Shown: positions 35,644 through 44,841 of the stretch, piece by piece
Layout of the letters: each line of letters opens with the position of its first letter
How positions within the stretch are numbered: the stretch's first letter is position 1
Assembly (NCBI GenBank): GCA_021780315.1
Contig: JAJXYY010000024.1
Location: 62,001-126,000 of the forward strand
Length of the DNA: 64,000 bases
Origin: Acidobacteriota bacterium
Lineage (GTDB): Bacteria; Acidobacteriota; Terriglobia; Terriglobales; Acidobacteriaceae
Reading direction: 5' to 3'
The notes under the pieces: model-generated
Seen by the model: the letters and a program-made list of their open reading frames with translations, nothing else
What the model was told of the DNA's origin: nothing
Database searches by the model: none
Program-made: the position numbers and the translations under genes

Positions 35644-35985
35644 TCAGATACGAAGGATAAGACGGGAGCGTGTGGGGGGGGGTGCAGTTGCTGGCGGAGC
35701 AGGAGATGCGGCAGCGAGCATTGCTGCTGGGCGCAGGGCGTGATTGGAAGCAGGGAGATGGATGGAGGCGAGCGTGACTTCGCGGGTTGGCAGGGACGAC
35801 TGTGGGATGTGGGGTGTGGTGCAGCAGATACGGTGGGGATGCAGGTGGTTGGCTTGAGAATGGCAGTGGGAGCAGGAAAACATGTTGCTACAGGTTGACT
35901 GCGAGGTCGCAGCCAGCGCTGCGGCTGGGGCAATAAGTGCCAGCAGGCAGAGGATGGCAGCGAGTTGGAGGAAGATGGCTTTCAC
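35644..35985 (-). CDS. Small exported Cys/His-rich protein
   Basis: A 113-residue protein with a GTG start and a signal peptide ([23 protein letters not shown]). The mature N-terminus is packed with metal-ligand residues: [20 protein letters not shown] then RICC. It continues in a Ser/Pro/Ala-rich disordered tail. The ligand density suggests copper or zinc binding. No family is recognised. It lies next to the Met/His-rich outer-membrane-like protein, so the two probably form one small locus. Confidence 0.55.
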   Translation of the reverse strand: MKAIFLQLAAILCLLALIAPAAALAATSQSTCSNMFSCSHCHSQANHLHPHRICCTTPHIPQSSLPTREVTLASIHLPASNHALRPAAMLAAASPAPPATAPPPTRSRLILRI

Positions 35986-36076
35986 GCGCGTTGGCCTGCT
36001 GGGCGAATACGGATTCTGTATCCCATGTAAGGATAGCAGGATCAACGATGGATCAGGTTGGCGGGAAGGGAGGGTG

Positions 36077-36514
36077 ATGGTCATGGCGGGGATGAAGTCG
36101 CATACGGAATATCTGACGATTACGACCGAGGAACGTTACGAGATGGTGCATCTGACGCCACGGGTGGAGGAGATAGTGCGGCGGAGTGGGATTGAGGATG
36201 GACTTTGCTTTGTATCGCCGATGCATATAACGGCTGCGATCTACGTTAATGACAACGAGGATGGATTGATTGAGGACATCGGGGTATGGCTGGAGAAGCT
36301 GGCTCCGCGCTGGCCGGGGTATCAGCATCATCGAACGGGGGAGGACAATGCCGACGCACATCTGAAGGCGTTGTTGCTGCACCATGAGACGACGTTGCCG
36401 GTGACACGGGGAAGGCTGGACCTGGGACAGTGGCAGCGGGTGTTTTACGCGGAGTTTGATGGGCAACGGGCGAAGCGGGTTATTGTGAAGGTGTTGGGTG
36501 TCGCAACAGGATGA
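36077..36514 (+). CDS. yjbQ: YjbQ-family protein
   Basis: A 145-residue UPF0047/YjbQ protein. The family fold is clear: [69 protein letters not shown] (His/Asp-rich active-site region, split here for length) and the end [11 protein letters not shown]. Some YjbQ enzymes have weak thiamine-phosphate synthase activity; the true role is unsettled. The start has GGGAGG upstream. Its last 35 bases overlap the end of the convergent motB gene. Confidence 0.88.
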   Translation: MVMAGMKSHTEYLTITTEERYEMVHLTPRVEEIVRRSGIEDGLCFVSPMHITAAIYVNDNEDGLIEDIGVWLEKLAPRWPGYQHHRTGEDNADAHLKALLLHHETTLPVTRGRLDLGQWQRVFYAEFDGQRAKRVIVKVLGVATG

Positions 36515-37241
36515 TATCGACGCGGCGGTTCTGAGCGCGTCCGGCTTCGGTGTTGTTGGTGGCGATGGGGTGAAACTCCGCGTAGCCGGCGGCCGAGAGT
36601 TGGGCGGGGTTGACGGAGTTTTGTTGCAGGAGCAGGCGGGCGATAGCGCTGGCACGTGCGGTGGATAGCTCCCAGTTGGTGGCAAATAGTGCGGTGTGGA
36701 TGGGGATATTGTCAGTGTGGCCTTCGACGCGCATGGGCTCCGGAGGAAGGCTGTGGGCGAGGGTGGTGAGCATGGCGAGGGAGGAGTCGCGGATATCCGC
36801 AGAGCCGGAGGCGAAGAAGCCGGCTTCGTGGAGGGAGATGACGAGGCCTTCGGGCGTGGTGTGGAGGGTGACGCTGCCGGAGGGGATGCGATGGGCGGCG
36901 ACCTGTTGCTGGAGCATGACTTGGATGCTGTGCTGGGTGATGGCGGGTTCGGCGGGCGTGGGGGTGACGGCTGTGGGGAGGGGAAGTTGGATGGCGGCGG
37001 GGGGAGCGGCAGGCGGGGCGAGACCTTCCGCGATGAGCGGGTGGTCGGAGTGCGGCTCGAAGATGCCGTTGTGGTCGAAGGCGGTTTGCATGGCGCTGGC
37101 CATCTGCACCTGCTTCTTTTTGTCGGATTGACTGGAGGCGAAGAGGACCACGAAGAAGGCGAAGAGCAGGGTGATGAAGTCGGCATAGGAGACGAGCCAG
37201 CGCTCGTGGTTGACGTGTTCGGGATGTTTTTTCTTGCTCAT
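36480..37241 (-). CDS. motB: Flagellar motor protein MotB
   Basis: MotB anchors the stator to peptidoglycan and, with MotA, forms the proton channel. The 253-residue protein has a basic cytoplasmic N-terminus and one membrane helix with the proton-carrying Asp in [19 protein letters not shown] Pro/Ala linker leads to the OmpA-like peptidoglycan-binding domain at about residues 130-245 ([40 protein letters not shown]). Its start overlaps the motA stop. Its 3' end overlaps yjbQ by 35 bases. Confidence 0.94.
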   Translation of the reverse strand: MSKKKHPEHVNHERWLVSYADFITLLFAFFVVLFASSQSDKKKQVQMASAMQTAFDHNGIFEPHSDHPLIAEGLAPPAAPPAAIQLPLPTAVTPTPAEPAITQHSIQVMLQQQVAAHRIPSGSVTLHTTPEGLVISLHEAGFFASGSADIRDSSLAMLTTLAHSLPPEPMRVEGHTDNIPIHTALFATNWELSTARASAIARLLLQQNSVNPAQLSAAGYAEFHPIATNNTEAGRAQNRRVDIILLRHPTPSQ

Positions 37242-38023
37242 GCTGCGACCTCTTCGGGCTTCTTTGCGGGCTCGGGTTTGGAGTCGAAGAGGTAGGTGCG
37301 GAGCTTGGTCTCGATCATGCGTGGGTTCATGCCTTCGAGAATGGAGATGACACCCTCGAGCATCATTTCTTTGATCATCTGTTCTTCGCGATGGCGAAAC
37401 TTGAGTTTGCCTGCGGCGGGTAGGCAGATGAGGTTTGCGACGGCGACGCCGTAGATGGTGGCGACGAAGGCGGTGGCGATACCGCGACCTACTTCATCGA
37501 TGTTGGCGAGGTTCTTCATGACCTGGATGAGTCCGAGGACGGCACCGATGATGCCTACCGTGGGCGAGTAGCCGCCTGCGGCCTCGAAGACAGCGGGGAC
37601 TTTTTCTTCGATTTCGGATTTGTTGTCGAGTTCGAGTTGCATGATCTTGCGGACTTCGCTGGGTTCGGTTCCGTCGACGGCGAGCATGAGGGCCTGCTTG
37701 AGGAAGGGATCGGAGACGGAGGCGAGATCGGCGTCGAGCGAGACGATGCCGCTTTTGCGGGCTTTGTTGGCGAAGTCGACTAGTTGCCTGAGTGTGGCCT
37801 CGCCGTCGGCCCCTTTGTGGAGGAAGACTTTGCCTACGGCTTTGAGTGCGGCGACGAATATATGTAACGGAAACTGTAGCATGACGGCGCCGGCGGTTCC
37901 GCCGATGACGATCATGGCGGCGGTGGGCTGGGTGATCTGGGCGATGCTGCCGCCTTCGATCATCATGCCGGCGAGGATACCAATGATGGCGAGTGCGATT
38001 CCACCGATGCTGGCGATGTCCAT
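37238..38023 (-). CDS. motA: Flagellar motor stator protein MotA
   Basis: MotA is the membrane part of the stator with four helices and a cytoplasmic loop that contacts FliG. The 261-residue protein shows GGIALAIIGILAGMMIEGGS (first helix), the loop ADGTEPSEVRKIMQLELDNK-like charged region with Arg and Glu, and the last two helices AAGGYSPTVGIIGAVLGLIQ and GIATAFVATIYGVAVANL, where the conserved prolines occur. A Lys/Glu/Pro tail ends the protein. Translational coupling with motB is by a four-base overlap. flbD lies 27 bases upstream. Confidence 0.95.
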   Translation of the reverse strand: MDIASIGGIALAIIGILAGMMIEGGSIAQITQPTAAMIVIGGTAGAVMLQFPLHIFVAALKAVGKVFLHKGADGEATLRQLVDFANKARKSGIVSLDADLASVSDPFLKQALMLAVDGTEPSEVRKIMQLELDNKSEIEEKVPAVFEAAGGYSPTVGIIGAVLGLIQVMKNLANIDEVGRGIATAFVATIYGVAVANLICLPAAGKLKFRHREEQMIKEMMLEGVISILEGMNPRMIETKLRTYLFDSKPEPAKKPEEVAA

Positions 38024-38050
38024 AATGGAGTCCTTTGGAGGGGGAGGCGG

Positions 38051-38329
38051 TTAGTCGTGGGTGCGCTTATTGAGCAATTGTTGCTCGAGGCGCTGGGCGT
38101 CGAAGGCTGCTTTGGCGGTGAGGGGGACGGCAGCCTCGGGCCAGGCGCTGTGAAGTACGGCGGCGCGATAGGCGATGACGCGCTGGGTGAGTTGATCGCA
38201 GGATTCGAGGACAACGAGTTTTTCTCCTGTGATGAGAGTGAGGACTGTGTCAGGTGAGGCCTCGGTGTACTTGATGAGATCGCTATTGACGTCGATACGG
38301 CTGCCGTTGAGCCTGGTGAGTTCGATCAT
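38051..38329 (-). CDS. flbD: FlbD-family flagellar protein
   Basis: A 92-residue protein with the FlbD/SwrD signature MIELTRLNGSRIDVNSDLIK, then DTVLTLITGEKLVVLES. These small proteins usually sit next to motAB in flagellar operons; in Bacillus SwrD increases motor power. It is the first gene of flbD-motA-motB on the minus strand. The C-terminal helix (TAKAAFDAQRLEQQLLNKR) is longer than in the shortest relatives. Confidence 0.9.
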   Translation of the reverse strand: MIELTRLNGSRIDVNSDLIKYTEASPDTVLTLITGEKLVVLESCDQLTQRVIAYRAAVLHSAWPEAAVPLTAKAAFDAQRLEQQLLNKRTHD

Positions 38330-38574
38330 GTTGGGTGGACCTTTCCATCAGATTCATCGGCGGGGTCAGAGTGGAGCGCGAGGGTTACGAAGGTACAGGA
38401 GGTGATGAGGATAATTCATGTCCAGCGGATGATGGCCGATGAGGTGTGGGAACGCGGAGCCTTCCGCACGGTGAACCAGAGCTTGAAAGCGCCAAGGTGG
38501 TGTGATCGAGTGAGGAACAGACACCCGGGGCAGACGACGCGGCAGTTCAAATCGTCCTACAGGAGCGTTTCTAC
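38330..38574. other. Divergent region between flbD and fliC
   Basis: 245 bases that must hold the promoters of the two flagellar units. A GCCGATGA element at 38435-38442 resembles a sigma-28 -10 box, but no matching TAAA-type -35 sits at the right distance. AGGAG with a ten-base spacer precedes the fliC start. Confidence 0.4.
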
Positions 38575-39762
38575 ATGTCATTGGGTGTCCTAAATAACAT
38601 CGCGGCAATTTATGCTCAGAACAATCTGAACCAGACGCAGAACAGTCTGCAGAATGTACTGACGCAGCTATCTTCGGGTTCGCGCATCAACAGCGGTGCG
38701 GACGATGCAGCCGGTCTTGCGGTTGCCAATGGCTTGCAGGCTAATGTGGCTGCGCTGACCCAGTCTTCGCAGAATGCGACCGCAGGTGTTGGCTTGTTGC
38801 AGACAGCAGACGGTGCGCTGGCACAGGTAACCAATCTGCTGAATCGTGCGGTGACTCTGGCGACCGAAGCGGCCAACGGTACTCTGAACACGAATCAGGT
38901 GAGCTCGGCCAATCAGGAGTATCAGAACATTATTTCGGAAGTCGGCAACATTGGATCGACGACCAACTTCAATGGCAATACGGTATTTTCTTCGACGGCG
39001 ACCAAGCTATTTGTCAGCGATGGAACGACGTCGGGCGCGAACGTTTTCAGTGATACTGTGGGCGCATTGACGACGTCCTCGGTGGGAGAGTCCGCACCGG
39101 CTGCCGCTACCTCGGCTACGTTTTCCGTACCAACCGTTCCTACATCGACCACTCCGGCGAGTTCTTCGCTGACGGCGGTAGGAGCTTCCGACACGTTGAG
39201 CGGTTCGTTGTCGATTACCTATGCCGGCGGTACTGCAGTGAACCTCACGATTGCCGCTGGCTCGTCGCTGAGTGCGGTGGCTACGCAGATCAACGGCGCT
39301 GGAATTACCGGCGTTACTGCTGCGGTCGGCACAGGCGCAAATGCCAACAAGTTGACGATTACCGGTTCGGCCGGCACGACCAACACGCTTGCCTTTACTG
39401 GAACTGCGTTGACCGATACGCCTACTGTGGCTGGCGCGGGTGTGGACTTTAGCTCGCCCAGTATTTCATCACTGACTGCGACAAGCGCGCAGACGGTGCT
39501 GACGAGTGTTACCACGGCGATTGCCGATGTGGCGTATCAGCGCGGTACGCTGGGCGCGAACATCAACCAGTTGAATGCAGCCTCGAACGTTGCGAACTCG
39601 GAGCAGGTGAACCTGACCTCTGCGGCAAGCAATATTACGTCGACGAACTACGGCCAGGCGACGAGCGATATGGCGAAGTTCAAGGTGTTGAGCGAGACAG
39701 GTATCAGCGCGTTGTCGCAGGCCAACAGCGTGCAGCAGGAGGTACTGAAGCTGCTGCAGTAA
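38575..39762 (+). CDS. fliC: Flagellin
   Basis: A 395-residue flagellin. The conserved helical ends are clear: NNLNQTQNSLQNVLTQLSSG and GADDAAGLAVANGLQANVAA at the N-terminus, and RGTLGANINQLNAASNVAN and AKFKVLSETGISALSQANSV at the C-terminus. The surface-exposed middle (about residues 150-300) is Ser/Thr/Ala-rich and contains a flagellin-IN-type motif (TLSGSLSITYAG through INGAGITGV), more typical of FliD and FlgK. The AGGAG site is good. A hairpin follows the stop; fliD and fliS follow on the same strand. Confidence 0.95.
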   Translation: MSLGVLNNIAAIYAQNNLNQTQNSLQNVLTQLSSGSRINSGADDAAGLAVANGLQANVAALTQSSQNATAGVGLLQTADGALAQVTNLLNRAVTLATEAANGTLNTNQVSSANQEYQNIISEVGNIGSTTNFNGNTVFSSTATKLFVSDGTTSGANVFSDTVGALTTSSVGESAPAAATSATFSVPTVPTSTTPASSSLTAVGASDTLSGSLSITYAGGTAVNLTIAAGSSLSAVATQINGAGITGVTAAVGTGANANKLTITGSAGTTNTLAFTGTALTDTPTVAGAGVDFSSPSISSLTATSAQTVLTSVTTAIADVAYQRGTLGANINQLNAASNVANSEQVNLTSAASNITSTNYGQATSDMAKFKVLSETGISALSQANSVQQEVLKLLQ

Positions 39763-39776
39763 GGCGATTGGAGATG

Positions 39777-39802
39777 GCGGCCGGCGTGGGTACGCTGGCC
39801 GC
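39777..39802 (+). terminator. Hairpin after fliC
   Basis: Stem GCGGCCGGCGT / ACGCTGGCCGC (39777-39787 and 39792-39802) with a GGGT loop, 14 bases after the stop. It has one wobble pair and only a weak T-rich tail (TGCTTCGTATTT). It may reduce read-through into fliD, giving more flagellin than cap. Confidence 0.55.
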
Positions 39803-39900
39803 TGCTTCGTATTTGGTGGGATGAGAGTTCTCTTAGCGAGTTTAGCCGGCGTTGGTACGCGAAGTGCAATGCAGGCAGCAGAGGAAACAGGACTCAGGCG

Positions 39901-41274
39901 ATGGGCACAGTAGGGATAAATTTCGGATCGATCAACAGTGGGACCGGATTCGATGTTGCGTCGACTGTGACGCAGATTCTGGCGATCAATCAGCAGATCG
40001 AGACCCCATGGAAGACGCAGTTGGCTGCATTGAAGGCGCAAGATACGGTCTTTACTACGCTGGGGACAGACTTATCTACGCTGACGACCAAGATGCAGGC
40101 GTTGACGGACTTCAGCGGGGTACTGTCGGAGAAGCAGGGGGCGAGTTCGAATACGAATGTACTGGCGTTGACCGGAGCGACCCCTTCGGCGGTAGCGGGT
40201 AGCCACACGATTACGGTAAATTCGCTGGCGCAGACTTCGTCGAACTACTCGAATACGGTGGCCCATGCCGCGGATGTCCTTTCGGGAAGTCTGACGATCC
40301 AGGTGGGATCGGGGACGCCAAGTACGATTACGGTGGGTAGTTCCAGCAACACGCTGGCTACGTTATCGGCTGCGATCAATGCGGCAGGTGTTGGAGTGAC
40401 GGCGACGGTGATCTCGGATACTTCGGGGTCGCGGTTGTCGCTGGTAAGTGCGACGGGTGGGGCTGCGGGGCAACTGACGATTACGAGTGCGTTGAGCGAC
40501 ACGACCAGCGCAAGCAGCTTGTCGTTTGTGTCCGGACAGACGGGCCAAAACGGCAGTGTGACGGTAGACGGGATTGCGCTGAGTACGCCATCGAATACAG
40601 TGACGGATGCGATTCCGGGAGTGACGTTCGACATGCTGGCGGCGGCCCCGGGGACGCCGGTGCAGGTACAGATTACGAATAACAACAGTGCGGTGGCGAC
40701 GGCTGTGAACGACTTTGTGACGGCGTACAACACCGTGGTCAGCGACATCAATACGCAGGAGGGAAAGGATGCGAATGGCAATCCGCAGCCACTCTTCGGC
40801 AATGCAACGTTGTCGCTGATTCAGAACCAGTTGAGCACCGCGTTGCTGGGTGGTAGTGCGAGCGGGACGGTGAGCAGCGTGACACAGTTGGGTATCTCGA
40901 CCAACAATGACGGGACGTTGACGCTGGACAGTAACGCACTGTTGGCGGAGTTGAACAATCATTACTCCGATGTGACGGGATTTTTGCAGAATGCGAACAG
41001 CTTTGGTTTGAATTTCTCCTCGGTTCTGAATGGCCTGGGAACGCAGGCGCCGAGTGGGGATGTATATCTGTCGCAGCAGCAGAATGCAGCGGAAGAGGCG
41101 ACGCTGAACCAGAGTATTACGAATGAAGATGCAATGATTGCGACCGAGAAGACCTCGTTGACGGCGGAGCTGAATACGGCCAACCAGATACTGCAGTCCA
41201 TCCCGTCGCAGGTCAATCAGATTAACGAGGTTTACAGCGCCGTGACTGGCTACAACACAACACCGACGGGGTAA
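39901..41274 (+). CDS. fliD: Flagellar cap protein
   Basis: FliD caps the filament and helps flagellin assemble. The 457-residue protein starts MGTVGINFGSINSGTGFDV, as is usual for FliD. It has the N-terminal helix (QLAALKAQDTVFTTLGTDLS), an IN motif (DVLSGSLTIQVGSGTPSTITV), a hydrophobic D2/D3 region, and the C-terminal coil NQSITNEDAMIATEKTSL. Thr, Ser and Asn are very frequent, a common property of exported flagellar proteins. fliS starts four bases after the stop. Confidence 0.93.
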   Translation: MGTVGINFGSINSGTGFDVASTVTQILAINQQIETPWKTQLAALKAQDTVFTTLGTDLSTLTTKMQALTDFSGVLSEKQGASSNTNVLALTGATPSAVAGSHTITVNSLAQTSSNYSNTVAHAADVLSGSLTIQVGSGTPSTITVGSSSNTLATLSAAINAAGVGVTATVISDTSGSRLSLVSATGGAAGQLTITSALSDTTSASSLSFVSGQTGQNGSVTVDGIALSTPSNTVTDAIPGVTFDMLAAAPGTPVQVQITNNNSAVATAVNDFVTAYNTVVSDINTQEGKDANGNPQPLFGNATLSLIQNQLSTALLGGSASGTVSSVTQLGISTNNDGTLTLDSNALLAELNNHYSDVTGFLQNANSFGLNFSSVLNGLGTQAPSGDVYLSQQQNAAEEATLNQSITNEDAMIATEKTSLTAELNTANQILQSIPSQVNQINEVYSAVTGYNTTPTG

Positions 41275-41277
41275 CAG

Positions 41278-41757
41278 ATGGCAGAGTCGAGTTATCAGCA
41301 GGAGAGTTTGGCCGGGGCGACGGGCGTGCAGTTGGTGGTGGCTCTGTATGACGCTTCGATTCGCTTTCTATATCGGGCACAGCAGTGCGTTGTGGACGGG
41401 GATGTGCAAGGACGACGGGCGGCGGTGAAGAAGTTTATTGACATTGTGATGTATCTGCAGGCGCGGCTGCGAATGGATGTCGGGGGCAGTTCGGCGGCGG
41501 CGTTGGCGGACTTCTACGCGACGATGTTCACGATGGCGCTGGAGGCATCGCATGCGGCTTCGGCAGAGCAGTTTCAGGAGGTGATAGCGTGCGTATTGAA
41601 TGTGCGCGATGCATGGGTGGTGGTAGCGCGCGATCCGGAGGCGGGGCGGGTATTGCCGCGCGAGTTGCGGACCTGGGAGGAGAAGTTTGTTCCGGCAAAT
41701 ACGCCGAGCACTCCGGTGAGCGATGGCGAGGCAGTGGGGTCGCGCTGGATGGCGTAG
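41278..41757 (+). CDS. fliS: Flagellin-specific chaperone
   Basis: FliS binds the C-terminus of flagellin and prevents premature assembly. The 159-residue protein shows QLVVALYDASIRFLYRAQQC, the FLYRA helix, then RRAAVKKFIDIVMYLQARLR and a C-terminal helix (FQEVIACVLNVRDAWVVVA). A disordered C-terminal tail is present. It is coupled to fliD and converges with the ABC exporter gene with four bases between the stops. Confidence 0.92.
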   Translation: MAESSYQQESLAGATGVQLVVALYDASIRFLYRAQQCVVDGDVQGRRAAVKKFIDIVMYLQARLRMDVGGSSAAALADFYATMFTMALEASHAASAEQFQEVIACVLNVRDAWVVVARDPEAGRVLPRELRTWEEKFVPANTPSTPVSDGEAVGSRWMA

Positions 41758-41761
41758 GGAG

Positions 41762-43507
41762 CTAGCTGGCGACGGAGAGCTCTTCTTCGAGGCGTTGCTT
41801 GTCGAAGAGGCTGGTGTAGTAGCCGTTGAGGGCGAGTAGTTGGTCGTGTGTGCCCAGCTCTGCGATGCGTCCGGCGACGAGGACGGCGATCTGATCGGCG
41901 TTGCGTGCGGTGGAGATGCGGTGGGAGATGAAGATGGTCGTGCGTGCTTGCATGAGGTTGCGCAGGCCAGAGAGTATCTGCTCTTCGGTGTAGGTATCTA
42001 CGCTGGCGAGTGCGTCGTCGAGTATGAGGATACGGGGCTCGCGGATGAGGGCGCGGGCGATGGCGGTGCGCTGCTTTTGGCCGCCGGAGAGGGTGATGCC
42101 ACGTTCGCCGACGGTGGTGTCGAAGCCTTTGGGGAATTCCAGGATTTCGTTGGCGATATGGGCGGTGGTGGCGGCCTGCAGGACCTGAGCCTCGGTGGCG
42201 TGAGGGACACCGAAGGCGATGTTCTGGCGGATGGTCTCGGAGAAGAGGAAGGTCTCCTGGGGTACGAAGCCGATGCTGCGGCGTAAGTGGTCGAGTGGAT
42301 AGTTACGGATGGGATTGCCGTCGATGCGGATGGCTTCGGGTGCTGCTTCGAGCAGACGTGGGATGAGATTGACGAGCGTGGATTTGCCGGAGCCGGTGGG
42401 GCCGACGATTGCGAGGCTGGAGCCGGCGGGGATGCGGAGATTGATGTCCGTGAGGACAGGTGGGCCGTCGGGGTAGGCGAAGCTGAGGTGATGGAACTCG
42501 ATGTCGCCGGTTATGGGGGATTGGTTGACGGAGGCTTCGTTGTCGGTGATGGCGGGTTGGTGTTTGAGGAGTTCGTCGATGCGGACGACGGAGGCGGTAC
42601 CGCGCTGGAAGAGATTGACGACCCAGCCGACGGCGATCATGGGCCAGGTGAGTTGCACCATGTAGACGCTGAAGGCGGTGAACTCGCCGACGGAGATTCG
42701 GTGGGTGACGACCTCGTGTCCACCGACGAAGAGGGTGATCATCAGGGAGAGTCCGAGGACGAACTCCAGTGTGGGCCAGAGCATGGCCATGAGGCGGACG
42801 AGGTAGAGGCTGCGCTTGATGTATTCCTGATTAGCGGTCTCGAAGGAGGCAATCTCGGCGTCCTCCTGAGCGAAGGCGCGGATGAGACGTGCGCCGGAGA
42901 AGTTCTCCTGGGCCTTGGCGGAGATGTCGGAGAACATAGCCTGGATGCGCTCGAAGCGGGTGTGGATGCGTGCGCCGAAGTATTGCACGAGGACGGAGGC
43001 GATGGGGAGAGGGACGAAGGCGCAGAGGGTGAGTTTGGGGCTGATACGGATCATGAAGGGCAGCGCAGCCGCAGTGAAGACGATGGTGTTGGCGCTGTAC
43101 ATGATGGCTGGGCCGAGGAGTTGGCGGACGGCGGCGAGGTCGTTGGTGGAGCGGGCCATGATGTCGCCGGTGCGGTAGGTGTTGTAAAAGCTGGGCGGCT
43201 GGCGTTCGAGGTTGGCGAAGAGGTCGTTGCGGAGATCGAACTCGATCTCGCGGGAGGCGCCGATAATGACCTGGCGGGTGATGTAGAGGAAGATGGCCGA
43301 GAGTAGGGCGATGAGCAGCAGGCGCAGGGCGTGGAAGATGATCTTTTGCTGGGTGACGCCGTGGCGGAGGTCGTCGACGGCGTGGCCGATGACGGCAGGG
43401 ATGAGAACTTTGATGGTGTTGTAGAGCACGACAGCGACCCCGCCCCAGGCGAGACTCTTCCAGTAACGCCTGAGGTATGGGTTGAGGGGACGAAGTCTTT
43501 CAAACAT
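41762..43507 (-). CDS. ABC exporter, fused membrane and ATPase domains
   Basis: A 581-residue half-transporter of the MsbA/LmrA type. Residues 1-320 carry six membrane helices with long cytoplasmic loops (FERIQAMFSDISAKAQENFS, GARLIRAFAQEDAE). The ATPase domain has Walker [14 protein letters not shown] loop FVPQETFLFSE, signature LSGGQKQRTAIARAL, Walker B ILILDDALASVD and switch His ISHRIST. The LDDA sequence has Asp-Ala in place of the more common Glu-Ala, so the catalytic glutamate position is worth checking. The substrate is not known; lipids or hydrophobic compounds are usual. It is transcribed alone. Confidence 0.93.
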   Translation of the reverse strand: MFERLRPLNPYLRRYWKSLAWGGVAVVLYNTIKVLIPAVIGHAVDDLRHGVTQQKIIFHALRLLLIALLSAIFLYITRQVIIGASREIEFDLRNDLFANLERQPPSFYNTYRTGDIMARSTNDLAAVRQLLGPAIMYSANTIVFTAAALPFMIRISPKLTLCAFVPLPIASVLVQYFGARIHTRFERIQAMFSDISAKAQENFSGARLIRAFAQEDAEIASFETANQEYIKRSLYLVRLMAMLWPTLEFVLGLSLMITLFVGGHEVVTHRISVGEFTAFSVYMVQLTWPMIAVGWVVNLFQRGTASVVRIDELLKHQPAITDNEASVNQSPITGDIEFHHLSFAYPDGPPVLTDINLRIPAGSSLAIVGPTGSGKSTLVNLIPRLLEAAPEAIRIDGNPIRNYPLDHLRRSIGFVPQETFLFSETIRQNIAFGVPHATEAQVLQAATTAHIANEILEFPKGFDTTVGERGITLSGGQKQRTAIARALIREPRILILDDALASVDTYTEEQILSGLRNLMQARTTIFISHRISTARNADQIAVLVAGRIAELGTHDQLLALNGYYTSLFDKQRLEEELSVAS

Positions 43508-43538
43508 TGTTTATCGAGGCCTTTGGTATTAGAGGAGG

Positions 43539-44201
43539 TTAGAGGCCCTGAGGATGCGGGTTAGTTTTGGCAGCAGGATCGGTTGCAGCTGGCTGAGTGG
43601 CCGGCTTGGCAGCAGGTTCCGGGGTTGCTGCTGGTTTGGCTGCGGGCTCTGCTGGCTTGGGTGCGGCGGGCGGTGCCGGGGGGGTGTCCGACATGCCGAC
43701 GAGTTCGATATCGAAGATGAGATCGGCCTTGGCGGGGATGACGGGAGGGCGACCGGTCTCACCGTAGGCGAGTTGGTAAGGGATGAAGAGGCGACGCTTG
43801 CCGCCGACGTGCATGCCTTCAAAGCCGGTGTCCCAGCCGGGGATGACCTGGCGTGCTCCGTAAGGGAAGGTGATGGGAGTACCGCGGTCGACAGAGGAGT
43901 CGAACTTGGTGCCGTCGGTGAGCCATCCGGTGTAGTGGACGGTGTAGAACTTGCGCGGCTCAGAGAGTGGGCCGGTACCGATGACGGTGTCGATGTAGCG
44001 GAGGGAGTAGAGGGGCTTGGGCGTGCCGACGACCTTGGGGACGTTGGGTGGGGCGTCTTTGGGGTTGGCGACTGGGGTTGCACGATGGGTGGTTGTGGTG
44101 GTGTGGTGGACGACGGGTTTAGGTGTTGTGGTGCTGGTTTGGGCGACGGCGGCCGTGGTGAGGACGGCGAGGAGAGCGATGGAGGAGCGGTTCAAAGTCA
44201 T
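43539..44201 (-). CDS. Exported FKBP-type peptidyl-prolyl isomerase
   Basis: A 220-residue protein with a signal peptide ([18 protein letters not shown]), a Thr/Pro/Val linker (about 25-55), one FKBP domain and a Pro/Ala/Lys tail. The FKBP core is visible: [70 protein letters not shown]. The tail (repeats of the form [18 protein letters not shown]) is disordered and could span the periplasm. Likely a periplasmic folding helper. It lies 31 bases upstream of the ABC exporter gene on the same strand. Confidence 0.92.
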   Translation of the reverse strand: MTLNRSSIALLAVLTTAAVAQTSTTTPKPVVHHTTTTTHRATPVANPKDAPPNVPKVVGTPKPLYSLRYIDTVIGTGPLSEPRKFYTVHYTGWLTDGTKFDSSVDRGTPITFPYGARQVIPGWDTGFEGMHVGGKRRLFIPYQLAYGETGRPPVIPAKADLIFDIELVGMSDTPPAPPAAPKPAEPAAKPAATPEPAAKPATQPAATDPAAKTNPHPQGL

Positions 44202-44484
44202 GTTGACTCCCAGTTTAGGACGATTTGACTGGTTGGGGATGATCGGACGCCAGATTTTTCAGGGATATTGGTTGCATGGTTGAGACTTGCGGGGCTGGGG
44301 AACGTCCAAAGCGGTAGTGATTATTTTTGAGAGAATGGTCCGTCTGGTATTGGGCAGCCATGCGGGCAGGAACCGTTCTCTTACTGTCTGCGTACAACCA
44401 GGCTGCTAATGTTTCAGTCTGAATAAACCAGATGCGGGTTAGTGCAGCCCGATCGATGCATCGTTCCGCTATAGTGGTGATATC

Positions 44485-44802
44485 GTGATTCGCAAACTAC
44501 CCAATTTATCGGTTGGCTCTCGCTGGAGACTGCTTGTCGGTCTGCTTTGTCTGGCGTTAGTGGTAGCTTGTGGGACGATCCAGGTGATCCACGCGCATGT
44601 ATCGGGTGATGTATCGGACCCGGCTTGTTCGCTGTGCGCTACGGCCCATGTGGTGATGCAGATTGCTGTGCCAATGTATGCTCCGGTGACAGCACGGGTG
44701 GTATCGCTGGTAGAAGTGGTTGTTCCTGCGGGGAGAGCGCGTGGACTCTCCGTATTTGCGTTGTTCACACGTCCTCCGCCGGTTGATTTGGTTCTGAGCT
44801 AG
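44485..44802 (+). CDS. Small membrane or exported protein with CxxC motif
   Basis: A 105-residue protein with a GTG start. It has an N-terminal hydrophobic helix (LLVGLLCLALVVACGTIQVI), then HAHVSGDVSDPACSLCATAH with two His and a CxxC, and a second hydrophobic patch (VMQIAVPMYAPV). It resembles the arrangement of small DUF2946-type proteins next to TonB receptors, although I do not claim the family. It is 39 bases before the TonB receptor on the same strand and is probably cotranscribed. Confidence 0.55.
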   Translation: MIRKLPNLSVGSRWRLLVGLLCLALVVACGTIQVIHAHVSGDVSDPACSLCATAHVVMQIAVPMYAPVTARVVSLVEVVVPAGRARGLSVFALFTRPPPVDLVLS

Positions 44803-44841
44803 AACGAGGTCAACACGCAGGTTCATTCCGGGGGGTCGTTT

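Noticed and set aside
38435-38442. GCCGATGA as a sigma-28 -10 box for fliC
   Set aside because: One mismatch to GCCGATAA is tolerable, but no TAAA-type -35 occurs at 11 or 15 bases spacing, so it was not called as a promoter.
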